Assembly (NCBI GenBank): GCA_963930185.1
Contig: CAWVLT010000048.1
Span: 1 to 26,049, forward strand
Length of the DNA stretch: 26,049 nucleotides
Direction of reading: 5' to 3'
Source of the DNA: JAGZEG01 sp963930185
Lineage (GTDB): Bacteria; Actinomycetota; Coriobacteriia; Coriobacteriales; UMGS124
A program made the position numbers and the translations under genes. How positions within the stretch are numbered: the stretch's first letter is position 1; each line of letters starts with the position of its first letter. Below, one piece after another: positions 15,234 to 23,067 of the stretch. The notes beneath the pieces were generated by a model. The model did not search any database. It was not told the origin of the DNA and saw nothing but the letters and a program-made list of their open reading frames with translations.

Positions 15234-17483
15234 TTAGATCGTCCTGGCAGCCTGGTTGCCGGCGGCGATGGCCTCGGAGATGTTGTAGGGCGCGTTGGCG
15301 TCACCCACGGCGATGACCTGCGCGGAGACCTCGCCCTCGAACGGCGTGGGCAGCTCGTCGAGCGCCTCGATGAGGGTGCCGCAGGCAATCTGGGCCGTGG
15401 TGCCCGAGCTGGTGGCGACAGTCACCGCGCCATCGCCCACCTCGCTCACCGTGGACTCGCTCCAGATACGCACGCCCAGGGCCTTGATCATGGGCAGGGT
15501 GTACGACTTCACCCAGAACGAGTGGCCGCGACCGGTGAGCGAACCGGCGCTGGGCGTGACGATCTGGACATGCTTGCCCTGGGCGAGCAGGTACATGGCC
15601 AGGTCGATCGCCTGGGCGTTGGAGCCGGCGATCACCACGTCGTCGGCGATCTCTGCGCCGGCGACGTCATCGATGCTGATGACCGAGGTGGCGTCGGTGC
15701 CAGCCAGGCCCCAGCTGTCGCGCGTGCCGCCGACGGCCCAGACCACGGCGTCAGGGGCCTCGGAGTTGATGAGGTCAGCGGTGACCTCGGTGTCTGTCAC
15801 GACCGTGACGCCCTTGAGCTCGAGCTGGCGCGCGTAGTAGGTCTGCAGCCAGTCCAGGTTCTCGTGCGGGCCCTTGATGAGCGCCGCGAAGGGCAGCAGG
15901 CCGCCGATGTAGCCGTTCTTCTCGTACAGCGTGACCTCGTGACCACGCTCGGCGGCGACGATGGCAGCCTCCAGGCCAGCAGGGCCGGAGCCGGCAACCA
16001 TGACCTTCTTGGGCTCGGCGGCGGGCTCGGGCGTGTAGCCACCGGTGATCTGGCCACCGGCGATGCGGTTGGGGTGCGCGGCGAAGGTGCGGCAGCCGAA
16101 CTTGAGCGAGCCGTCGTCGTTGGCGTCCCAGTGGCAGTGCAGGCAGCGCGTGCAGGGGCGGATCTCGTCGAGACGGCCGTCCTGGAGCTTGTGGATGTAC
16201 TCGGGGTCGACGCACAGCGGGCGATTCATCAGGATGAAGTCGATGTCGCCGTTGGCGATGAGGCCGTCAAAGAACTCGGGGGCACGAGCCGGATCCATGT
16301 AGGTGACGCAGCCCACGGGAATGGAGACGGACTTCTTGAGCTCGGCGGCAACCTTGGTCATGACACCCATGCCTGACTGATCGGCCTTGAGCATGCCCTG
16401 CCAGTGGCGCTTGAAGTCGAACTGCGTGCCGTAGGACGTGGTGCCCTCGATGCCGTAACCGGTGAAGAACAGATCGCCGGCGAACTCGGCAACGTGCTGG
16501 CCGCGCGGCCCGATGCGCACGTGCAGGGCGTCGGCGCCGGTGGCCTCGATGAGCTTGCACATCTCCTTGTTGTCCTCGACCGTGGTGTACAGCTCGCTGT
16601 CGCCGATGTTCTTGTCGTTCTCCTCGACGCCGTTGATGAGCACCTGCACGGGGAAGTCCGCGCCGCAGGCCTCTTTGATGCCGCTCACGATCTCGCAGAC
16701 GAAGCGGGTGCGGCTCTCGAAGGTCTGGGGGCCGTACTCGTCGTCGCGCTGGTTGCGAGCGCGCGACATGAAGGTCTGGCCGGTGTTCTCGCCGGCGGCG
16801 TTGATCTCGACGCAGTCAAAGCCGGCGTCCTTGAGGATGGTGGCGGCCTTGATGGTGTCGGCGATGAGGTCCTGGATCTCCTGAGCCGTCATGTCCATGC
16901 AGGTCGACGTCTGGAAGATGGCGGTAGGATCGGGCTCAAACCCGCTGTAGATCAGGCCCATCGTGGCGAGCTGGTAGCCGATCTTGCCGCCGTTGTCGTG
17001 CACGGTGGCGGCGATGTTGGCCAGCTGCTCGGGCGTCCAGTCGGCGATCTTGCCAACCTCCTCGCCCGCCTTGAAGTGGTCGTAGAGCTCCACGAAGTCG
17101 TCGGTGTACAGCAGCGAGACGCCGCCCTTGGCAAGGCCCGCCAGGTAGTCCAGGAACAGCGGGGCGTCAATGCCCTGCGAGGTGACGCCGATGTAGCCTG
17201 CGGCCGACTTCACGATGCGGTTGGGCAGGGTCATCGAGCCGAACTGCCACTCGGTGAAGATGCTGGGCGTCTGGGCGTTGGTGATGGGGGCGAAGGCGCC
17301 CTGCGGGTTGAGCTGGGCGGAATGCTGGCGCAGGCCCACCTCGTCGGTAGCGGTGGCCTCGGCGGAGGCCTCTTCCTCGGCAAAGGCAACCGTGCTTGCC
17401 ATGCTGGCAAGCCCCAGGCCGGCCATGCCGGCTGCAGCGCCCTGGACGAACCCGCGGCGGGTGACGTTGGTGTGATCGCTCAT
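15234..17483 (-). CDS. Tat-exported Old Yellow Enzyme/FadH-type NADH:flavin oxidoreductase
   Basis: This 749-residue protein begins with a twin-arginine signal (VTRRGFVQGAAAGMAG, residues 7-22). The OYE-type FMN TIM barrel spans about 70-430 (LPNRIVKSAAG near the start, FDCVEINAAGENTGQTF, then FILMNRPLCVDPE). A four-cysteine cluster follows at about 442-464 (CTRCLHC, 13 residues, then C). The C-terminal FAD/NAD(P) Rossmann domain starts at about 488 (KKVMVAGSGPAGLEAA). This is the FadH/2,4-dienoyl-CoA reductase architecture, which normally takes NAD(P)H in the cytoplasm. A Tat signal on it is unusual and implies a different electron donor outside. The substrate is probably an activated C=C bond. 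The ATG at 17483 has GGAGAG about nine bases upstream; 29 further in-frame codons upstream lack any signal. Confidence 0.92.
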   Translation of the reverse strand: MSDHTNVTRRGFVQGAAAGMAGLGLASMASTVAFAEEEASAEATATDEVGLRQHSAQLNPQGAFAPITNAQTPSIFTEWQFGSMTLPNRIVKSAAGYIGVTSQGIDAPLFLDYLAGLAKGGVSLLYTDDFVELYDHFKAGEEVGKIADWTPEQLANIAATVHDNGGKIGYQLATMGLIYSGFEPDPTAIFQTSTCMDMTAQEIQDLIADTIKAATILKDAGFDCVEINAAGENTGQTFMSRARNQRDDEYGPQTFESRTRFVCEIVSGIKEACGADFPVQVLINGVEENDKNIGDSELYTTVEDNKEMCKLIEATGADALHVRIGPRGQHVAEFAGDLFFTGYGIEGTTSYGTQFDFKRHWQGMLKADQSGMGVMTKVAAELKKSVSIPVGCVTYMDPARAPEFFDGLIANGDIDFILMNRPLCVDPEYIHKLQDGRLDEIRPCTRCLHCHWDANDDGSLKFGCRTFAAHPNRIAGGQITGGYTPEPAAEPKKVMVAGSGPAGLEAAIVAAERGHEVTLYEKNGYIGGLLPFAALIKGPHENLDWLQTYYARQLELKGVTVVTDTEVTADLINSEAPDAVVWAVGGTRDSWGLAGTDATSVISIDDVAGAEIADDVVIAGSNAQAIDLAMYLLAQGKHVQIVTPSAGSLTGRGHSFWVKSYTLPMIKALGVRIWSESTVSEVGDGAVTVATSSGTTAQIACGTLIEALDELPTPFEGEVSAQVIAVGDANAPYNISEAIAAGNQAARTI

Positions 17484-17626
17484 GTGAAGCTCTCCTCTCC
17501 TCGTTGGACGTGACGGCACGCGGCCCCGGCCTGTCGAGACACGACAAAGCGCACGGCCCCCACACCGCACGCTTCTAATACAACCATGTCAGCGACGCAC
17601 GGGGAAGCAACGGTTTTGGTGGAGCC

Positions 17627-17642
17627 GCAACCATTTGGTTGC
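17627..17642. promoter_or_regulatory. Palindrome, candidate operator upstream of the OYE gene
   Basis: GCAACCA and TGGTTGC form a perfect 7-base inverted repeat around TT, with a partial related copy (GCAACGG...GGTGG) some 20 bases away at 17607-17622. It lies in the 300-base gap between the divergent OYE and DUF1294 genes, about 145 bases before each start. No gene was seen in the gap. A dimeric repressor or activator site is plausible. Confidence 0.45.
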
Positions 17643-17783
17643 CTCAGCGCAAGGAAGCCCGACGACAACGTTGGCGGCCAATGACATCGATAGCACGGCG
17701 AATCTGGCGTCATTTAGCGCTACCAGCTACCATACAAGCGGCACACCGCAACGAACGAAGACCCGCACCTCGAGGGGGCAGCA

Positions 17784-18413
17784 TTGGATCCGCTTCTCGT
17801 ATACCTGATCGCGATCAACGTGGTGACGTTTCTGGCGTTCGTCGTCGACTTTGCCCTCTGCATGATAAGGCCCGCCATTGACGACTCGGCGGCCAACTCG
17901 CTGATCCTCGACGTATTCCCGGTCGCGGGCGGTGCGGTCGGGATGTTGATTGCCCTGTTTATCCTCGGCGGTCTTGGACGTGGGCACCGCATGAACAAGG
18001 ACAACATCGCGTGGTGGTTCCTCGCCATCGTCTGCCTCATCGTGTGGGGGCTTGTCAGCGTCGTGAAGTTCGGCTTCGTGTCACTGGACCTGAGCCTTGG
18101 CGGCCTGTTCTCTGGCTGGGATCTGACCAAGCTCAAGATCCTGGGGATCTACCTTGCCGTGATCAACGTCATAGCCCTCATCGCATTTGCCTGGGACAAG
18201 CACGTGGCGGCGAGCGGCAACGACCATAGAAAACGTGCCCCGGAGGCGCGCCTGCTCGGGCTCTGCCTCGTCGGTGGGTCCATAGGCGGGATCCTTGCCA
18301 TGCGCATTGCCCGCCACAAGACCAAGAAGTGGTACTTCGTCTGGGGCCTGCCAGCCTTCCTTGTCCTGGACGTGGCACTGGTCCTGTGCGCGCACATGGG
18401 TGGGTTGATCTGA
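17784..18413 (+). CDS. Membrane protein with two tandem DUF1294 repeats
   Basis: The C-terminal half (about residues 115-209) is a clear DUF1294 domain: YLAVINVIALIAFAWDKHVA, APEARLLGLCLVGGSIGG, ARHKTKKWYFVWGLP. The N-terminal half (about 5-95) repeats the pattern in decayed form (LIAINVVTFLAFVVDF, LDVFPVAGGAVGM, GRGHRMNKDNIAWWF), so the protein is an internal duplication. Typical DUF1294 proteins have one copy and about 90-150 residues. The helices suggest an integral membrane protein; the function of the family is unknown. The start is TTG at 17784 with GAGGGGG six bases upstream. It is divergent from the OYE gene and ends in a terminator shared with the convergent flavoprotein. Confidence 0.86.
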   Translation: MDPLLVYLIAINVVTFLAFVVDFALCMIRPAIDDSAANSLILDVFPVAGGAVGMLIALFILGGLGRGHRMNKDNIAWWFLAIVCLIVWGLVSVVKFGFVSLDLSLGGLFSGWDLTKLKILGIYLAVINVIALIAFAWDKHVAASGNDHRKRAPEARLLGLCLVGGSIGGILAMRIARHKTKKWYFVWGLPAFLVLDVALVLCAHMGGLI

Positions 18414-18437
18414 TCAGGAAGATACTCGATGACACGA

Positions 18438-18472
18438 ACGGGGCCCAGCTCGCAAGTGAGCCGGGCCCCGTC
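18438..18472. terminator. Stem-loop between convergent DUF1294 and flavoprotein genes
   Basis: ACGGGGCCC (18438-18446) pairs with GGGCCCCGT (18463-18471), with an inner CTC/GAG pairing, and is followed by CTTGTC. It lies 25 bases after the DUF1294 stop and 50 bases beyond the end of the converging flavoprotein gene. Confidence 0.75.
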
Positions 18473-18521
18473 TTGTCAGCCGTCCGTCAGGCAAGTTGCC
18501 TGGGCAAATGCCCCGCGCGCC

Positions 18522-20231
18522 TTACGCCTGCGCCAGGTCACGCCCCAGGCGATAGCCAAAGGTGATGCACGAGCCGTAGTTCAGGCCCTGGATCATGAAC
18601 GAGTAGATGCCGTTGTACATGTCGCCCACCATGATGCCGACGTTGTACAGGCCCTCAATGGGAGTGTCGTCCTCCTCGCACACCTGCATCTTGTCGTTGG
18701 TGCGCAGGCCGCCGCAGATGGTGAGGCACGTGGCCTTGGCGCCGCCGCATCCGTAGAACGGTCCCTCCTTGATCGGCACCATGAGCGCAGGATCCTTGTA
18801 GAAGTCGGTGTCCTCGCCGGACTCGCACAGCTCGTTGTAGCGATTCACGGCGTCGATGGCCTCGGCGGGCAGGCCAAGCAGCTCGATGACCTCCTCGATG
18901 GTATCGGCCTTGACGCAGGTGCTCATGCTGTCACCGCCGCTGCTCATCATGCCCGACTCGGCGGCGGAGTCCCAGGAGGCGATGACCTCCTCGGTGGTCA
19001 TGGGCGCGTCCTCCCACCAGGAGTTGGCCTTGTACCAAGGGCCGCCCTCCTCGGCGTAGTTGGTGCCCCAGATGCCGTAGACGGTGCCGTCGGTCTGCTG
19101 GAGGTTCTTGTAGGCGCCCAGCGCGAAGATGGACTGCTCGTTGCTGAAGCGCTTGCCCTCGTGGTTGAGTAGCAGGCCCGTGTGCGTGAGGCTGGGCTGC
19201 GCGCAGAAGGCGCCGCCGATGATCATGGGAGCGCAGGGGAACGCGCGCTGCCAGGCCGCGCCGACCCACAGGCCCATCTTGTGGCCATCACCGAAGAAGA
19301 TACCGTTGCACGACAGACCGCGGTCGTAGTCGACCTCGACATCCTTGATCAGAGGCAGGATGCTCGGGCAGTACTTGGCGACCATGTCCTTGTCGGCCGA
19401 GAAGTCACCGGTGGCCAGAACCACGCCCTTGGCGGCGTTAAACTGGGCGTACGTGCCGTCCTCGCGTGAGGCGACGATGCCACTCACGCGGCCGGTGTTA
19501 TCGTCTTCGCGAATGAGCTGCTCGCCCTTGGTGTTGTAGTAGATGGTGCCGCCCAGGCTCTCCAGGTGGCGGGCCAGGGCCTCGACGGCCGGCTGCTGGC
19601 CGAGACCGGCGAGGAACGTCCCATCGGTGAAGCAGTGCGAGCCGGGCGACATGTACATGGGGTCGTCCTCGGCGTAGAGGTGAGGCGTGCCCTCGAGGCC
19701 ATAGCCAATGCCCTCGGCGTCCATGATGTCGAGCATCCAGTCCATGGACTCGCGGCTGTCACGGACCAGGTTGTACCACTTGCGCTCGTCGACGTTGCCG
19801 GCGTTTGCCAGCAGCTCCTTGCGCAGGCAGCGGTTGATGGGCTCGTGCTCCACGCCCATCTCGTCCATAAGGCGGCTGCCGAACGCATGGTTGGAGCCAC
19901 CGCGGCTCACCGGCATGGAGCTCGCCGAGATGAGGATGACGCTGGCGCCAGACTCCTGGGCCGAGACGGCGGTGCACAGGCCGGCCGTGCCGGCGCCAAC
20001 CACCACGACGTCGGCCTCGAAGGTCTCGGCGATCTGGTCGGCGGGAATGGGATCGGGCGCGATCTCGAACGACCACTTGGTCTCGGAGGCGGCAGTCAGG
20101 GGCGCCTCTTCGGCATGGGCGGCCTGCGTGCCCATGACGCCCAGGGCGGCGGCGCCGGCCGCGGCTGTCGAGGCCCCGGCGACGAACTGACGGCGAGAGA
20201 CGTTGGCGGTACCCATAGTGTTCATGCTCAT
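18522..20231 (-). CDS. Tat-exported FAD-dependent reductase (FAD_binding_2 flavoprotein)
   Basis: This 569-residue flavoprotein carries a twin-arginine signal (VSRRQFVAGASTAAAG, residues 11-26). The FAD fold is at about 73-88 (ADVVVVGAGTAGLCTA) with a following MPVSRGGSNHAFG loop. The C-terminal FAD contact contains IEGLYNVGIMVGDMYNGIYSF. It has no haem or FMN_bind domain, so its electron donor is separate. It is probably an extracytoplasmic reductase; the substrate is unknown. The ATG at 20231 is preceded by AAGGGGAAGG at close spacing; the ATG at 20225 is an alternative. A LysR gene lies 290 bases upstream in the same orientation, and a membrane LuxR gene lies beyond it. The 290-base gap implies its own promoter. 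Confidence 0.92.
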   Translation of the reverse strand: MSMNTMGTANVSRRQFVAGASTAAAGAAALGVMGTQAAHAEEAPLTAASETKWSFEIAPDPIPADQIAETFEADVVVVGAGTAGLCTAVSAQESGASVILISASSMPVSRGGSNHAFGSRLMDEMGVEHEPINRCLRKELLANAGNVDERKWYNLVRDSRESMDWMLDIMDAEGIGYGLEGTPHLYAEDDPMYMSPGSHCFTDGTFLAGLGQQPAVEALARHLESLGGTIYYNTKGEQLIREDDNTGRVSGIVASREDGTYAQFNAAKGVVLATGDFSADKDMVAKYCPSILPLIKDVEVDYDRGLSCNGIFFGDGHKMGLWVGAAWQRAFPCAPMIIGGAFCAQPSLTHTGLLLNHEGKRFSNEQSIFALGAYKNLQQTDGTVYGIWGTNYAEEGGPWYKANSWWEDAPMTTEEVIASWDSAAESGMMSSGGDSMSTCVKADTIEEVIELLGLPAEAIDAVNRYNELCESGEDTDFYKDPALMVPIKEGPFYGCGGAKATCLTICGGLRTNDKMQVCEEDDTPIEGLYNVGIMVGDMYNGIYSFMIQGLNYGSCITFGYRLGRDLAQA

Positions 20232-20521
20232 GATGCCTTCCCCTTCTTCTGTAGGCACAATCACAAAAGCCAGGTAGCAGACGGTGCCTAGGCGTGATGA
20301 AAGCGCCAGGCTGCGTCTGCTGGCTGCACCTCCATCATATTCGCGTTCCACTGGCAAGGGAAATTCAAAATGTCGCTCGAATCATTCAAGCCAACCCGGG
20401 CGCGCCAGCAGGAAGCGCCGGGAGGCGAGGGCCTCTTTCAATTGAGCCGCCGCTCATCGGGTGACGTTACCTGCAGGCCACAGCGCCCACCCCTCCCCTT
20501 GCGATATCTTATGGCATCACC

Positions 20522-21409
20522 TTAGTCTGGAATGTCAGATCGCTGCAAGATTTGAATGAGGTCATTCAGAATGTCCTTCTGCATGCCACGCACCCAGCAG
20601 AGATAGTTGTTGTCAAACTGATGGTAGTCTGCAATGGGCACAAGACGCAGGTCGTCGAACTCGCACGCCAGGGCGCGGCGGGCGCCCATCGAGACCGCAT
20701 ATCCGCTGCGCACCATCAAGACCAGGTCATCGTGGGAGTCGACGTACTGCACGCTCGCGCAATCGACAGGTGCCTGCTCGGCGCCCTGATCGCCCTTCTC
20801 CCAGAGCTGCTTCTCCACGTAGAGAACCAGCCGCTCCCCCGCCAGCTCCTCCTTGAGCACCGACTCCCGGTTGGCCGCCCAATGGTCGCTGCGCACGAGC
20901 AGCTGGATGGGGTCGGCGAACACGCACATCTTCTCGATCCATGTAAGCTGGGAGAACATGCCATAGTCGGTACAGAAGACGCAGTCGAGCTCATTAGCCT
21001 GCAGCATGTGCACGAGCTCGCTCTGACAGCCTTGGTGCACCGTCAGGTGGATGTCAGGATGCTGTCTGTGTAGCTCCTCCAGCACGCCCGGCAGCATCCC
21101 GTAGCACGAGCGACCAAAGTACCCGATGCGCAGGTCTTCCTGCTGGCCACGCTGGACGAGGCGGGCCTCGTCGCGAGCGTGGTCGAGCTCGCGCAGGATG
21201 TCCTGCGCCTTTGCGAGATAGGCCGTGCCCGCCGGGGTAAGCGAGACCGTCTTGCTGTCACGCTCCAGGAGCTTGACCCCGAGCTCCTTCTCGAGCAGAG
21301 AGATATGGTACGAGACGGTGGTCTGCGTGACGAACTGCTCCTGCGCCGCACGAGAGAAACTCGAGGTCCGTGCGACTGCGACGAAGTATTCCAGCTGCCT
21401 TGTGTCCAT
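20522..21409 (-). CDS. LysR-type transcriptional regulator
   Basis: This 295-residue protein has the family's usual length. The winged HTH is at residues 1-60 (MDTRQLEYFVAVARTSSFSR, then TVSYHISLLEKELGVKLLER), followed by the linker helix and a two-lobe periplasmic-binding-like sensor domain (LRIGYFGRSCYGMLPGVLEEL onward). It probably controls the flavoprotein at 18522 in response to a small molecule, though LysR genes are more often divergent from their targets. It begins 54 bases after the stop of the membrane LuxR gene and may be co-transcribed with it. The ATG at 21409 has an AAGGGGGCGGG stretch upstream. Confidence 0.95.
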   Translation of the reverse strand: MDTRQLEYFVAVARTSSFSRAAQEQFVTQTTVSYHISLLEKELGVKLLERDSKTVSLTPAGTAYLAKAQDILRELDHARDEARLVQRGQQEDLRIGYFGRSCYGMLPGVLEELHRQHPDIHLTVHQGCQSELVHMLQANELDCVFCTDYGMFSQLTWIEKMCVFADPIQLLVRSDHWAANRESVLKEELAGERLVLYVEKQLWEKGDQGAEQAPVDCASVQYVDSHDDLVLMVRSGYAVSMGARRALACEFDDLRLVPIADYHQFDNNYLCWVRGMQKDILNDLIQILQRSDIPD

Positions 21410-21463
21410 GGTTTCGCCCGCCCCCTTGCCCTGCGATCACGCCCCAGTGACCATGCGCCCGCG

Positions 21464-22867
21464 CTACGCGCCGCCCGTTCGGGAGGCGATGAGTCCGTCG
21501 AACTCCCTGCGCGTGTGCACGTCCAGCTTCCTGTAAATATTACTCGTATGGGCGCGAACCGTGCTTGGCGCGAGAAACAATTCCTCCGCCATCTCCGGCG
21601 CGCTCATGCCCCGAATCAGCAGTCTGAATACCGCGAGCTCTTTAGGGGACAGTCCTTGCTCGGAGGCCCACGAGAGGAGTTCCTTGGTCATGGCGTCCTC
21701 GCGTCCGTCGTCCAACGTCAGCGAGTCAAGGTAGTCACGATTGTAGACCGAGGCGAGCGACACGACCAGGATCACTACGATCGAGATGATGCCGATTGCC
21801 GCCCCAAGGACCCCGGATCCCTCGAAAGCCCCCGCAAACGCGACGCCGAGGATCGCGCCGAGCTGGATGCACAAAATGTTAGCTCCCCCGATGAGCCCGC
21901 ATGCTCGTATGTTAGACTGGCCAAGGCGATAGGCAAGGGAGCACGCAAACGCGTAGGCAAGCATCAGATAGCTCTCGTTTGCCGAGCTCATAAACACCTG
22001 CGAGACAATCACGTTGCCCCGAAGAACGAGCATCGTCACTAGACCGAGCATCATGCCAAGCACGGTGATCATGACCAGAAGCTTCAGGTCGAACCGCTTG
22101 AGGCCAAGCATGATGCCGACAACCGCCAAGATCGCCGGCAATGCCATGCCCACGCGAGCGGGAAGCGTGGAAAACGCCAGGCCCGTGAGTCCGTCCCCAA
22201 GCCCGTAGAAGAAGCCGAACGTTCCCACCCATAGGATGAGCAACCAGGGAGTTCCCTCCGTCCGGAGGTGCCGGTGTGGAAGATGGTCAGGAGAAATCTT
22301 TCGAAACCCAAGGACGGCAAGGACGAGAGAGGCGACTGGCAAAACGAAGAGGCAGGCTGTGCTCACGACCTCGTCGCACGCCTGCAGCAAGCACCAGATA
22401 GCAAAGTTGACCAGATACGATCCCGACCACGCAAGGACCGCATATTGCGTGCTCATGCAGCCATACAGCTCAAGCCACAGAAGAAGTATGGCTGCATATG
22501 CAGCGCCACCAGCGAGGATACCCACCATAAGAAGACCATCGGGCACAGGCGCCATCCCATGGAGGGCAATCGTGGAGCCGCCGGCAACCGCAAGGACAAG
22601 GCAGGCGGGCAGCCCGAATCCAGACGTATGGTAATCGGCACGCCTGCTCACCAGAATGGGGATCGCCAAGAAGGCGATGACCTCGCCGACACGAAAAATC
22701 GTGCGCCCATCTATAGTCAGCCAGAAAGTCACCGCCTCATACGACTGCACATCAACCAGCGCGATACCAAGCCACGCGCGGATGAGGCAACAACCCAAGA
22801 AGCATGGGGCGACATGTGGAAGGTTGCGACAGAGGTCGAACAGTTTGTTAACCGCTTGCCATGTCAT
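21464..22867 (-). CDS. LuxR-family regulator with N-terminal multi-helix membrane domain
   Basis: This 467-residue protein is the third regulator of its kind in the window. Many hydrophobic helices cover about residues 20-385, then a linker, then a LuxR/GerE HTH near residues 406-455 (LSPKELAVFRLLIRG...LAPSTVRAHTSNIYRKLDV). It diverges from the Tat flavoprotein at 23068, its likely main target, and precedes a LysR gene and another flavoprotein on its own strand. Repeated AAGCAC half-sites in the divergent promoter region probably bind it. The ATG at 22867 has GGAGAAGG ten bases upstream; 21 in-frame codons before it (from 22930) would run into the operator region and are unlikely to be translated. 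Confidence 0.92.
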   Translation of the reverse strand: MTWQAVNKLFDLCRNLPHVAPCFLGCCLIRAWLGIALVDVQSYEAVTFWLTIDGRTIFRVGEVIAFLAIPILVSRRADYHTSGFGLPACLVLAVAGGSTIALHGMAPVPDGLLMVGILAGGAAYAAILLLWLELYGCMSTQYAVLAWSGSYLVNFAIWCLLQACDEVVSTACLFVLPVASLVLAVLGFRKISPDHLPHRHLRTEGTPWLLILWVGTFGFFYGLGDGLTGLAFSTLPARVGMALPAILAVVGIMLGLKRFDLKLLVMITVLGMMLGLVTMLVLRGNVIVSQVFMSSANESYLMLAYAFACSLAYRLGQSNIRACGLIGGANILCIQLGAILGVAFAGAFEGSGVLGAAIGIISIVVILVVSLASVYNRDYLDSLTLDDGREDAMTKELLSWASEQGLSPKELAVFRLLIRGMSAPEMAEELFLAPSTVRAHTSNIYRKLDVHTRREFDGLIASRTGGA

Positions 22868-22924
22868 GGTTTGCCAGCCTTCTCCAATACGTGATCTGTC
22901 ACTTTGTAACAAAATCGCAGGCAG

Positions 22925-22981
22925 AAGCATGTGCTTAACGAAGACAAAACTTTAAGCACCCGCGTCAAGAGCTAAGCACCC
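22925..22981. promoter_or_regulatory. Cluster of AAGCAC half-sites in the divergent LuxR/flavoprotein promoter region
   Basis: AAGCATGTGCTT (22925-22936) is an inverted pair. TAAGCACCC occurs at 22953-22961 and again at 22973-22981, exactly 20 bases apart, so both copies face the same side of the helix. GTGCTTA at 22931 and TAAGCAC at 22953 also form a wider inverted repeat. Four half-sites within 57 bases between a regulator and its divergent neighbour are strong operator candidates. Confidence 0.6.
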
Positions 22982-23067
22982 AAAGTACGGCTACCGTCAT
23001 TCACGCAGGGCGCGACAGCAACGCGCCTTGCGATGGCACTCATCATACGCCAGAAAGGATGCAGATC

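Noticed and set aside
15132..17513. Two long plus-strand frames (414 and 369 codons) opposite the OYE gene
   Set aside because: Both are antisense to a recognisable OYE/FadH protein and read as Gly/Val/Asp/His-rich sequence with no start signals.
17720..18136. 138-codon minus-strand frame opposite the DUF1294 gene
   Set aside because: The plus strand has a strong ribosome site, family motifs and a terminator; the minus frame has none of these.
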